A stretch of 26,206 bases of DNA from Chloroflexota bacterium (GTDB taxonomy: Bacteria; Chloroflexota; Dehalococcoidia; Dehalococcoidales; UBA2162): positions 5,932-32,137 of the forward strand of contig JACPSA010000010.1 of assembly GCA_016193545.1 (NCBI GenBank). The letters are read 5' to 3'. Shown here in pieces: positions 1 through 7,786 of this stretch. The translations under genes and the position numbers were made by a program. The notes under the pieces were generated by a model. It saw only the letters and a list, made by a program, of their open reading frames with translations. It ran no database searches and was not told where the DNA came from. Within the stretch, counting starts at the first letter, position 1, and every line of letters starts with the position of its first letter.

Positions 1-2
1 AC

Positions 3-68
3 GCTATATCCAGTGTCAAGGAAACCGGTTGCGCCACAGTTGTTGCCGAATTGGGTTTCCCCGTATAG
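3..68 (+). CDS. C-terminal tail of an unidentified protein (partial)
   Basis: One open frame enters from the left edge and stops at TAG 66-68. The 21 visible residues end in VAELGFPV and look like the helix-plus-strand end of a soluble protein, but they are too few to assign a family. The other two plus frames also stay open for a short distance, so the assignment is weak. A promoter-like sequence follows a few bases after the stop, consistent with a gene end here. Confidence 0.3.
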   Translation, partial: AISSVKETGCATVVAELGFPV

Positions 69-71
69 AAC

Positions 72-100
72 TTGACGAAAGGACAGGGCATTGCTAAACT
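72..100 (+). promoter_or_regulatory. Putative sigma70-type promoter of the ligase/UbiD operon
   Basis: TTGACG (72-77) and TAAACT (95-100) are separated by exactly 17 bases. The predicted start point near 107 leaves a 5' leader of about 145 bases before the ligase ATG at 251. Within that leader I see no riboswitch or obvious terminator. A second TTGACA occurs at 167-172 but lacks a convincing -10 box. This is a pattern match only. Confidence 0.45.
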
Positions 101-250
101 ATCGCTGCAACAATTACGGTTCGTCTTAACGGATGATAACCAGCATAGCGGACGGCAGTCCTTCACTTGACAGATGAATTCGGGCATAGCTGTTTGAGAT
201 GCTAGCCTGTGGTACGGTGGTTTAATCAGGAAGGGATTGGTCGTAACTAG

Positions 251-1927
251 ATGGCTAAACCGACTCGGTACACTCCAGAATTGATAGCTGCATATTCCGC
301 TAAAGGCTGCTGGGAACAGTTGGGTCTATCTGAATTTTGGGACCGTAATGCGAAAGACTATCCCCAGAAAGAGGCAATAGCCGACTCCAAGACCACCCTG
401 ACCTGGGGCGAAGCCAAGCAATGGACGGATAGAATCGCCCTCGGCTTTCTGGAACAGGGAATCAAACGGGATGAGTTGGTTGTTGTGCAACTGGTAAATT
501 CCGTGGAGTTGTGTCTTACCCGGGTCGCCTGTGAGAAGGCAGGGGTGCTATGTCTACCAGTGCTGAGAACCATAAGCGAACGGAATATGGAGTACCTGCT
601 CGAACAAACCGGGGCGGTGGCTATGGTTATTCATGACCAGTTTAGAGACTATAATTACCTCGAAATGATTGAGTCAATTCGCCCCCGAGTACCAGGGTTA
701 AGGAAGGTCTTTGTTGTTGGCAAGAAAATACCTCAATGGGCGATTTCCCTATCTCGCATCACTCAGCAACCAATCAAGGATAAGTATGCTAAAGATTGTC
801 TCTCGGAGGCGCGCTACAAACCGACAGAGGTCTCATTAATTAACTCTACCACCGGAACCACGGGTTTGCCCAAGTTCGCCGAATATACAATGTGCGCTCG
901 CCTGACCTTTGGCAACGGGATTATTGAAGCCCTGCGCCTTACCGGTGATGATGTCATCGCTGCCCTTTCCCCGGCTCCCACCGGACCTAATATACCGGTC
1001 TATTTCGCCGCACCGCTGGTAGCCGCTAAGGTCGTTTTCCTGGAGCGTTTCACCGCTGAAGATGCGCTCAAGTTACTGCAGAAGGAACGGACAACAATCG
1101 CCTGCGGTGTGCCTGCTCAGTTAGCCTTGCTGTTGCAGCATCCTGACCTTGAACGCTATGACCTGAGCTCGGTACGAGCGTTCTGGTGTACCGGGGCGGA
1201 ACTTCCCTACCAGGTTGGAAAAGAATTTGAGGTTAGAACCGGAGTGAAAGTAGTCAATATGTATGGCGGGGTCGATTTCGGAGGTATCGTTGCTACCGGC
1301 GTGAATGACCCCCTTGACGTAAGGTTACTCACGGTCGGTAAACCGCGGGGCCGGACTGAAATCAAGCTGGTTGATGAAGCTGGGCAAGAAGTACCTAATG
1401 GGGAAGTAGGCGAGGCGTGGGGAAGAGGCCCAGCCTGTAGCTCTGGTTATTACAATGACCCGGAATCGACCTGGCAAAGCTGGACTAGGGATGGCTGGTT
1501 TAAGACGGGTGACCTGTGCAAATTCGATGAGCAGGGAAATCTGGTCATTGTCGGCCGCAAGAAAGACATCATTATTCGAGGCGGCTGGAATATCTACCCT
1601 AAGGAAATCGAAAATATCCTTATCACTCACCCTAAGGTACGAGACGTTGCTATCATCGGTATGCATGACCCTATCATGGGTGAAAAAATATGTGCCTTTA
1701 TTATACCTGAATCGAATCAAGAACCTACTTTGACCGAGATAGTCTCTTTCTTGCAGGAGAAGGATATTCCACCGTACAAACTGCCCGAAAGACTGGAAAT
1801 CCTGGATAAATTGCCGATGGTAGCCGATGGACAGAAGGTTGACAAGAAACTGCTTCGCCAGGACATCGATGCGAAGCTCAAAGCTGAGGGAATAATTACC
1901 CGGTCACTTTCTGGGACAAACCAGTAA
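251..1927 (+). CDS. AMP-dependent aryl/acyl-CoA ligase (EntE/benzoate-CoA ligase-like)
   Basis: A 558-residue member of the ANL adenylating superfamily, which activates a carboxylic acid as acyl-AMP and, in CoA ligases, transfers it to CoA. Visible motifs are the P-loop STTGTTGLPK, the TGD of the A7 motif (WFKTGDL), the hinge motif GRKKDIIIRGGWNIYP and the C-terminal lysine region DGQKVDKK. The A5 motif reads YGGVDFGG instead of the usual YGxTE, so the Mg-binding Glu appears to be Asp. The body, with a VNDPLDVRLLTVGKP segment, looks to me like 2,3-dihydroxybenzoate-AMP ligase relatives, which take aromatic acids. ATG 251 follows an AGGAAGGG sequence at 229-236, spaced a little far. It is first in the operon with two UbiD enzymes, so an aromatic acid substrate is likely; which one is unknown. 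Confidence 0.85.
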   Translation: MAKPTRYTPELIAAYSAKGCWEQLGLSEFWDRNAKDYPQKEAIADSKTTLTWGEAKQWTDRIALGFLEQGIKRDELVVVQLVNSVELCLTRVACEKAGVLCLPVLRTISERNMEYLLEQTGAVAMVIHDQFRDYNYLEMIESIRPRVPGLRKVFVVGKKIPQWAISLSRITQQPIKDKYAKDCLSEARYKPTEVSLINSTTGTTGLPKFAEYTMCARLTFGNGIIEALRLTGDDVIAALSPAPTGPNIPVYFAAPLVAAKVVFLERFTAEDALKLLQKERTTIACGVPAQLALLLQHPDLERYDLSSVRAFWCTGAELPYQVGKEFEVRTGVKVVNMYGGVDFGGIVATGVNDPLDVRLLTVGKPRGRTEIKLVDEAGQEVPNGEVGEAWGRGPACSSGYYNDPESTWQSWTRDGWFKTGDLCKFDEQGNLVIVGRKKDIIIRGGWNIYPKEIENILITHPKVRDVAIIGMHDPIMGEKICAFIIPESNQEPTLTEIVSFLQEKDIPPYKLPERLEILDKLPMVADGQKVDKKLLRQDIDAKLKAEGIITRSLSGTNQ

Positions 1928-1971
1928 TACTTAAAGCTAAGTAAAAACCAAAGTATGACAAGGAGGAAAGA

Positions 1972-3414
1972 GTGGCATTTGAGGACCTTCGCGAATTTAT
2001 CAAGACTTTAGCAAAAACCGGTGATGTGGTACATATCCGGCAGGAAGTAGATTGGGACCTGGAGGCGGGCGCTATTGGCCGGCGAGCCTATGAGCTACAG
2101 AGTCCCGCTGTCTTATTCGAAAAAATCAAGGATTACGATGGCTTCCGCATATTTGGCGGTATGCTCGGTACGTTCCGACGAGTAGCTATTGCCATGGGAC
2201 TTGACCCGGCAACTCCTGTAAAGGAGTTATACGCTGAGTACGAGCGACGGATTAAACAACCAATTAAGCCTGTAATAACAGCTGACGGACCCTGCAAACA
2301 GAATAAAATAATTGGTGATAAAGTTGATTTATTCTCCCTACCCACTCCGTACATCCACGATGGAGACGGCGGACGGTATATCGGCACCTGGGCGTTTGCC
2401 GTCACCCAGAGTCCTGAAAACGGGTGGACTAACTGGGGCATGTATCGGTTTATGATTCATAACAAAAATCATATCGTCGGTTGGCCGAGATACTCCAGTC
2501 ATCTCGGTATGGTACTGCACAAGCAGTACGTGCCGCAGAATAAGCCAATGCCAATCGCATTGGTTCTGGGGACAGACCCTCTCTGCAACATGGTAGCAAC
2601 GGATGCGATACCGATAGGCGCTGACGAGGTGGATTTTGCTGGAGGACTACGGCAGGAACCCATAGAATTAGTAAAATGTGAGACCAATGACCTGCTCGTG
2701 CCGGCCAATGCTGAGATAGTCATTGAGGGGGAAATCTATCCGGACAGGACTGCTCAGGAGGGGCCATTTGCGGAATATCCCGGGTACCGCATGGAAGGAG
2801 CCAAAAGTGGCGTATTGTGGCGGGTAAAGGCCATTACCTATCGCAACTCCCCCATCTTCACTATGATTAGTCTCGGTGTTCCACCGGATGATAGCTCGAT
2901 AGCCGCCTCATTGACTGCCGCCCTGGCGATGAAGAGGCGCTTACTAAGGCATGAAATACCCATTACCGAAGTGTATGTCCCGCCTTACGGCGTAACCCAT
3001 ATCGTGGTCGTCGGTGTTAAAAGGGGAGGCAATGATGTCGCCAAGCAGATTAAAGACGTGCTTACCGCCCGTAGAGCCGATGTCAACAAGATAATAGTGG
3101 TTGACAATGACATCGACCCATTCGATTTTGACCAGGTTATTCACGCCTTCGCTACCAAGTGCCATCCTATCCGGGGTATCTTCTGTGAAGAGATTGAACC
3201 ACCTAGAGGAAATGCCCTGACACCTGCTTATAACGCCCAAGAAAGAAGAGCCTATAGAGGCGCTATCGCCTTGTTCGACTGTACCTGGCCTCCGGAGTTG
3301 AATAAAATTAATGAGGTACCCGTCAAGAACTCTTTCGATTCGATGTTTCCCGAGGAACTGAAGAAGAAGGTAGTAGCAAATTGGAAGAGTTTCGGTTTTA
3401 AGGAGAAAAAATAA
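1972..3414 (+). CDS. UbiD-family prenyl-FMN (de)carboxylase 1
   Basis: A 480-residue UbiD-family protein that reversibly adds or removes CO2 at an aromatic or alpha,beta-unsaturated acid using prenylated FMN. The active-site set expected from the Fdc1/UbiD family is present: NWGMYR (N154, R159) and EGPFAE (E263, E268), giving the family Glu-Arg-Glu trio, plus PIELVKCET before VPANAEIVIEGE. Start is GTG 1972 with a strong AAGGAGG 4-8 bases upstream. It lies 44 bases after the ligase and 2 bases before the small protein, with UbiX following, so the cofactor maker is co-transcribed. Phenylphosphate carboxylase, hydroxybenzoate decarboxylase, (iso)phthaloyl-CoA decarboxylase or benzene/naphthalene carboxylase roles are all possible. 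Direction of reaction and substrate cannot be read from sequence. Confidence 0.88.
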   Translation: MAFEDLREFIKTLAKTGDVVHIRQEVDWDLEAGAIGRRAYELQSPAVLFEKIKDYDGFRIFGGMLGTFRRVAIAMGLDPATPVKELYAEYERRIKQPIKPVITADGPCKQNKIIGDKVDLFSLPTPYIHDGDGGRYIGTWAFAVTQSPENGWTNWGMYRFMIHNKNHIVGWPRYSSHLGMVLHKQYVPQNKPMPIALVLGTDPLCNMVATDAIPIGADEVDFAGGLRQEPIELVKCETNDLLVPANAEIVIEGEIYPDRTAQEGPFAEYPGYRMEGAKSGVLWRVKAITYRNSPIFTMISLGVPPDDSSIAASLTAALAMKRRLLRHEIPITEVYVPPYGVTHIVVVGVKRGGNDVAKQIKDVLTARRADVNKIIVVDNDIDPFDFDQVIHAFATKCHPIRGIFCEEIEPPRGNALTPAYNAQERRAYRGAIALFDCTWPPELNKINEVPVKNSFDSMFPEELKKKVVANWKSFGFKEKK

Positions 3415-3416
3415 GA

Positions 3417-3701
3417 ATGGAATATGTAACTTTTACTCCTGACATTAAAGACCTTGTTGAAAATCAAGAGACTGCACTTACTATCAAGGACCTGACCCCG
3501 GGCCGTCATAAATATGGCGCCCGCATTGTCAAGGCTATCCTATCCAGTGACCCCAAACGGCTACCGGGAGGAGACATCTTACATGTCAGGTCGTGGACAG
3601 GTGTCCTGTACCCCCAGACCTGGGCTATTAAAATAACCGGAGACGCTGGAGAAATCGAAGTCGGGACTCCGCATAGTGAGACGATAAAAGCTCAAAGATA
3701 A
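3417..3701 (+). CDS. 94-aa small protein, candidate UbiD-complex small subunit (PpcC-like)
   Basis: A 94-residue protein lacking signal peptide, membrane segment or cysteines. Its core reads like a compact beta-rich domain (ALTIKDLTPGRHKYGARIV, LPGGDILHVRSWTGVLYP). It starts 2 bases after the UbiD-1 stop with AAGGAG inside the upstream gene end, and ends 16 bases before ubiX, so it is clearly in the operon. Size (about 10 kDa) and position match the small non-catalytic subunit of phenylphosphate carboxylase (PpcC, Pfam Phenyl_P_gamma), and the pattern of conserved Gly/Arg/Trp feels compatible from memory. I could not align it. It lacks the cysteine-rich look of the BsdD/VdcD subunits of hydroxyarylic acid decarboxylases. 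Alternative: an unrelated operon-specific protein. Confidence 0.75.
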   Translation: MEYVTFTPDIKDLVENQETALTIKDLTPGRHKYGARIVKAILSSDPKRLPGGDILHVRSWTGVLYPQTWAIKITGDAGEIEVGTPHSETIKAQR

Positions 3702-3717
3702 GAAGGGGTGTGCGCAG

Positions 3718-4323
3718 TTGTTATTAATAGTTGGAATAACCGGAGCCTCAGGTGTAATACTCGGTATCCGATTGCTTGAGGTGTTATCAGGCAGGAAAGA
3801 TGTCGAAACACACCTGATAATATCTGAAGCCGGGAAAAAGAATATCAAGTACGAAACTGATTTTACGGTAGAACAGGTAGAGGCTATGGCTGATTACTGC
3901 TATGATATTCGGGATATAGGAGCCAAGCTTGCCAGCGGCTCGTTCAAAAGGAATGGCATGGTTATTATTCCCTGCAGCATGAAAACGCTCTCGGCATTAG
4001 CCAATTCGTACGATGATAACCTGTTAGTCCGTGCTGCCGATGTCACGATTAAGGAAATGAAGAGGCTGGTGGTGCTGCCGAGAGAAACTCCGCTTCATCT
4101 GGGTCATCTAAGAAACATGAGGATGCTGGCGGAGATGGGGGCTGTTATCCTTCCGCCGATACCTGCCTTCTATCATAAACCACGAACAATTCAGGAGCTT
4201 ATCGACCATATAGTGGGCAAAGTCCTGGACATCTTTGATATCGAGCACAACCTCCTCCCGAGATGGTCAGGGATATATTCTGAAGAAGAAGCTCTTAAGC
4301 AAAGTAGAACCACAAATGACTAA
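3718..4323 (+). CDS. ubiX: UbiX-type flavin prenyltransferase
   Basis: A 201-residue flavoprotein of the UbiX family, which prenylates FMN with dimethylallyl phosphate to make the cofactor of UbiD enzymes. The N-terminal GITGASGVILGIRLLEVL is the family FMN-binding loop; MVIIPCSMKTLSALA and the PRETPLHLGHLRNMRMLAEMG segment match the dimethylallyl-phosphate/FMN site, and PAFYHKPRTIQELIDHIVGKVLD is the usual C-terminal helix. Start is TTG 3718, preceded by AGAAGGGG about 9 bases upstream; no ATG fits the conserved N-terminus. Its end overlaps the next gene by 8 bases, indicating translational coupling. It presumably supplies prenyl-FMN to all three UbiD homologues in the window. Confidence 0.93.
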   Translation: MLLIVGITGASGVILGIRLLEVLSGRKDVETHLIISEAGKKNIKYETDFTVEQVEAMADYCYDIRDIGAKLASGSFKRNGMVIIPCSMKTLSALANSYDDNLLVRAADVTIKEMKRLVVLPRETPLHLGHLRNMRMLAEMGAVILPPIPAFYHKPRTIQELIDHIVGKVLDIFDIEHNLLPRWSGIYSEEEALKQSRTTND

Positions 4324-4672
4324 GCGCGAATTAACCAGAGGGGAAGGTCGGGGTAAAGTTAGCCTTTCAGCGCAAAGCATCGGCGATGATATTGTGGTCT
4401 CCATCTACAATGAAAACGGGCATATCGGCGCTGTAGCCGTGGCTGAATATGACCATAAAGAGAAGAGAACATCGACTTCAGTAATCACGAGACTCGGGCA
4501 CAAAGATGATGCAATAGCCCAGAAAGCAGCTTACTTGATTACCAGGCAGACGAAAAAGCCGAGCTGTGTTATTGCCGGGGTCCACCTTGATGATATTACC
4601 CAGGAAGAGATTCAAAAGTGCTTGGAAAACGCCGAGTCCCTGATAAGGGATTTCTTAAAAGGCTGGAAGTAA
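4316..4672 (+). CDS. LpdD-like prenylated-flavin chaperone
   Basis: A 118-residue protein starting at ATG 4316 inside the end of ubiX. Recognisable segments are the central HIGAVAVAEYD, the SVITRLGHKDDAIAQKAA stretch, and the C-terminal AGVHLDDITQEEIQKCLENA, which I associate with the LpdD-like family found next to UbiD decarboxylases (gallate decarboxylase subunit D in lactobacilli), thought to help deliver or mature prenyl-FMN. An in-frame ATG further upstream at 4235 exists, but it would add 27 residues encoded by the ubiX reading region and is not needed by the family. Role as a chaperone is inferred from family and operon. Confidence 0.75.
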   Translation: MTKRELTRGEGRGKVSLSAQSIGDDIVVSIYNENGHIGAVAVAEYDHKEKRTSTSVITRLGHKDDAIAQKAAYLITRQTKKPSCVIAGVHLDDITQEEIQKCLENAESLIRDFLKGWK

Positions 4673-4676
4673 AGCA

Positions 4677-4700
4677 CCCTTACCGTAATTAAAGTAAGGG
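4677..4700 (+). promoter_or_regulatory. Intercistronic hairpin between LpdD-like gene and UbiD 2
   Basis: CCCTTAC (4677-4683) and GTAAGGG (4694-4700) are perfect 7-base inverted arms around a 10-base loop. No U-tract follows, so it is unlikely to be an efficient intrinsic terminator. It could be an RNA-processing or stability element that sets different levels of the two UbiD mRNAs. The ribosome site GAGGTG of the next gene begins shortly after it. Confidence 0.45.
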
Positions 4701-4720
4701 AACAAAGATGAGGTGTAACG

Positions 4721-6136
4721 ATGTTAAAGATGAATGATTACCTGGACTTGCTAAGAAAACAATATCCGGGAGAAATCTTAACAATAGAAGAGGAAGTTAA
4801 TCCGGCCAACTTTGACGTAACCGCAATCTTGCAGCATCTGGAAAATGCCCAGTCCCGCTCGTTAGTGTACTTTACCAAACCTCTCAATCTCAAAAATGAA
4901 ATATCTGAATTCCCGCTGGTTACTAATGTTTTTGCTAATCGAGAGCGATGTGCCCTGGCGATGGGCCTCAATACAAATCAGAGCAAACTGCCATTAAGTC
5001 TGGAATATGCTAACCGTGAAAGCCGCCACTTGCCACCGAGAGTAATTCCAAAAGATGAAGCGCCGGTAAAGCAGGTGGTTAAAGCAGGTGATAAGGCGGA
5101 CTTAAGAGAGTTCCCCATCGCGCGACACCATGATATGGACCCGGGGCCATATATTGACATGATTCCGATAATGCGGGTCCCGGACACTGGTTGCTATAAT
5201 GCCGCATTCTTACGCACAATGTATAAGGGCCCGCGCAAACTCGGCCTGCATATGTCACCACGGCATAACTGGGAAATCGTCCGCAAGAATGAGGCCGCAG
5301 GTCGTGCTACACCGGTAGTCATCGTGGTTAGCCACCATCCCGCTTTCGCGTTGGGCGCTTTAAATATTGCTCCCTTTGGCGTCAATGACTACGAGGTTAT
5401 CGGTTCCCTGATGAGTGAGCCTTTGCGAATCACCCCCTCTGAGACTTGGGGTAAGGACTTTATGGTGCCGGCTGATGCTGATATCCTGATAGAAGGCGAG
5501 GTTCTGCCGAATGCCAGAGAAATAGAGGGGCCATTCGGGGAATTTACCGGTTATTTTGGGCCGCAGCGCTATCGCTGGGTCATCGAAGTAAAAGCCATTA
5601 CTCATCAACAGAATGCCATCTACCAGGATATCTTTGTCGGCCACCATGAAAACTGGACTCTCGGGGCGATTCCTAAAGAAGGTCACATCTATAATAGTGT
5701 GAAAGCAATCGTGCCCACTGTTAAGGCAGTACATTTACCCAATTCCGGGTGCGGGCGGTTCAACTGCTATATCTCAATTGACAAGAAGTCCGACGGGGAT
5801 AGCAAACAAGCCGCCTTAATTGCCTTAGGTCAGGTTGATTTTGTGAAAAATGTGGTCGTGGTAGATGCCGATATTGACCCATTCAACGAGGAGCAGGTTA
5901 TGTGGTCTGTGGCGACCCGTGTACAGGCTGACGAGGATATCGACATCCTGAAGAACATCAAGGGGAATGTTCTTGACCCTTCTCTGAAGGGTAATATCAT
6001 GACCGCCAAAGTGATTATCGATGCTACCAGGCCGGTGGAACGGCCTTTCTCAAGACGTGTCGAGGTGCCTGCCGAAGCAATGGATAGAGTGAAGTCCCTG
6101 CTACGTAAGAAAGACCTAATGCCAGCGGAACGTTGA
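4721..6136 (+). CDS. UbiD-family prenyl-FMN (de)carboxylase 2
   Basis: A 471-residue UbiD homologue, distinct from UbiD 1. The family residues are visible as NAAFLR (N160, R165) and EGPFGE (E269, E274) within a classical EGPFGEFTGYFG motif. The segment that reads PIELVKCET in UbiD 1 is PLRITPSET here, so a position usually acidic in this stretch is Arg; this may change metal or substrate binding. ATG 4721 is preceded by GAGGTG with 7-base spacing. Two unequal UbiD polypeptides plus a small subunit and UbiX resemble the alpha/beta arrangement of phenylphosphate carboxylase (PpcA/PpcB), so a hetero-oligomer with UbiD 1 is possible. It ends 68 bases before the convergent end of the third UbiD gene. 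Confidence 0.87.
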   Translation: MLKMNDYLDLLRKQYPGEILTIEEEVNPANFDVTAILQHLENAQSRSLVYFTKPLNLKNEISEFPLVTNVFANRERCALAMGLNTNQSKLPLSLEYANRESRHLPPRVIPKDEAPVKQVVKAGDKADLREFPIARHHDMDPGPYIDMIPIMRVPDTGCYNAAFLRTMYKGPRKLGLHMSPRHNWEIVRKNEAAGRATPVVIVVSHHPAFALGALNIAPFGVNDYEVIGSLMSEPLRITPSETWGKDFMVPADADILIEGEVLPNAREIEGPFGEFTGYFGPQRYRWVIEVKAITHQQNAIYQDIFVGHHENWTLGAIPKEGHIYNSVKAIVPTVKAVHLPNSGCGRFNCYISIDKKSDGDSKQAALIALGQVDFVKNVVVVDADIDPFNEEQVMWSVATRVQADEDIDILKNIKGNVLDPSLKGNIMTAKVIIDATRPVERPFSRRVEVPAEAMDRVKSLLRKKDLMPAER

Positions 6137-6204
6137 GGGCCCAGGAAAGCGAAACTGGATGGCACTAATTCTCAAGCGATTTGTCCCGCTTTCTCCGGCA
6201 AGTT

Positions 6205-7667
6205 TTATATCCCACGTTTCGCCAGCGACCGGGCATACTCGCTTTGTAGTGACCTGACGCGGGCAATTTGCTCCTCAGAAAACCACTTTTTCGGGTCAAC
6301 CCTTTCTATCGGGTACCCGGCACGCTCGAACGCATCCCTGTAACGGAAGGGTACCGTTGCGTCCAGCCCGATTCCTCCGGAAAAAACTATATTCGACTGT
6401 GTCCATTCCCGGTCACCGGCGGAGGACCTCTCCGCCGGTTGGAATGTCTGTCCCACTCCGCCAGGAGACACAATTAATATATCAGTCGCCGCATCTACCC
6501 GTGTAGTCAGTGCCCAGATAATATCATCCATACTGTAGATATCGACATCGGTATCCACAGCAATCGCTAAACGCATACCAGATGATGCGGAAAGAGCGGT
6601 GCTTAAAATGTTTTTCTGATACCCTTCATCCCTCGGACGCCGCTTCTTTACCTGGAAGATGACACCACCCCACTCCGGCATGCACATCGGGATGTTGACA
6701 TCAATACAAAATCCCGGGCTTATCCTCTCCGCCATCTCTAAAAAGCAGGCTGACCTCATCAGAGTATCAATCGTGTGGTCATCGTAGCCATGCACAATCA
6801 TCGGATAATAAATCGGCCTGTCCCGACGGTGGGTGACCGCTGTGGCCACGAATTTATAGGTCCGATATGCGCCAGCGGGCTTTCCCACATTCTCTGGGTG
6901 GTATCCAGATAGCCTTCAATGACATACTCCGCGTTGGCAATAGCGTGGGCATCCACTGTTCTCGCTTTGACTATTTCTATCGGGCTTCCCTGCATCGCCC
7001 CGGCGACTCCGAGCTCGTCACACCCTTTGGGTAGAATCATGTAGAGAAAACCGGAGCCTGCCATCAGCGTGCAGGCTGGCGGTACGCCCATGTTGATGGT
7101 CATCGGAATTGGTTCTTTGTGATAAAACTCAGTGGCTATCATATCGCAATGGGAGCCGGGCGAAATCTGGAAGGTGGATTCGTTGGCGGTACGGAAGTTC
7201 ATCCGGTTAAAGCCGATATGATTCCCTCCCCAGAAGTATTTCCCGGTAACGACGGTATTACCGCCGCCCAGGGTACGTCCAGGGTCGCTTGGCGTATGTG
7301 AAATCATAGGAACGATAGGCCAGACATCAACATTCTTGTCAATGACTATTTCCTGGCACGGTGCATTTTTCACTACCTTGGGGGGAATGGGATGATGCAA
7401 TGCTTCAATGCACTTTGCCTTGAATGCCCTGGAATTGTCCGCTCCAAACAATCGGAATATCCTGTCTTCGTTGGCAAACAAATTGGTAAACAGTCTGGCT
7501 TCAGGATACCCTTTAACCCGGTTGAACAGGACCGGCAGTGCTCCGTCGAAGTGTTTCTGGATGGCAGCCAGTTCATTTTCCGGATTTATTTCGGTGTCTG
7601 TTGTCAGTAGCTCGCCATTCCTATTTAGTTCGTCCAGAGTAGACCTCAGGCTGGTTATATCTACCAT
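6205..7667 (-). pseudogene. UbiD-family homologue 3, interrupted by one frameshift
   Basis: Two overlapping minus frames together make one UbiD-family protein of about 487 residues. The N-terminal part runs from ATG 7667 to about residue 270 (WESPLAHIGP) and the C-terminal part resumes with YKFVATAVTHRRDRP; one base seems missing near 6858-6860. ATG 7667 is chosen over an in-frame ATG at 7736 because GGAGG lies just upstream and a promoter -35 box overlaps the longer version. The motif equal to EGPFGE is ESPLAH, so the second catalytic Glu is His, while NHIGFNR keeps an Arg. Either a real inactivation or a sequencing indel; both halves otherwise look intact (EIVKARTVDAHAIANAEYVIEG; AVDTDVDIYSMDDIIWALTTR). 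Encoded opposite to the first operon. Confidence 0.85.
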
Positions 7668-7704
7668 AAAATAACCTCCGTAGTCACAATAATGGCAACG
7701 CAGT

Positions 7705-7733
7705 ATTCTACCATAGACTCCATAACGAGACAA
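7705..7733 (-). promoter_or_regulatory. Putative promoter of UbiD homologue 3
   Basis: On the minus strand TTGTCT (7733-7728) and TAGAAT (7710-7705) are 17 bases apart. The predicted start near 7698 gives a leader of about 30 bases that contains the GGAGG ribosome site for ATG 7667. The promoter lies inside the longer possible reading frame, which supports the shorter start. Confidence 0.5.
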
Positions 7734-7786
7734 CAATCTACAGCCCTGCCCTTTTCTAATCAGGCCCAGGTGTTTACTGTCAGAAC

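Noticed and set aside
6144..6193. GGAAAGCG...CGCTTTC inverted repeat between convergent UbiD genes as terminator
   Set aside because: The loop is about 35 bases, and there is no U-tract directly after either arm, so a terminator is not supported.
7668..7736. 23-residue N-terminal extension of UbiD homologue 3
   Set aside because: A promoter-like sequence lies inside it, a strong GGAGG precedes the inner ATG, and the extra residues do not resemble the family.
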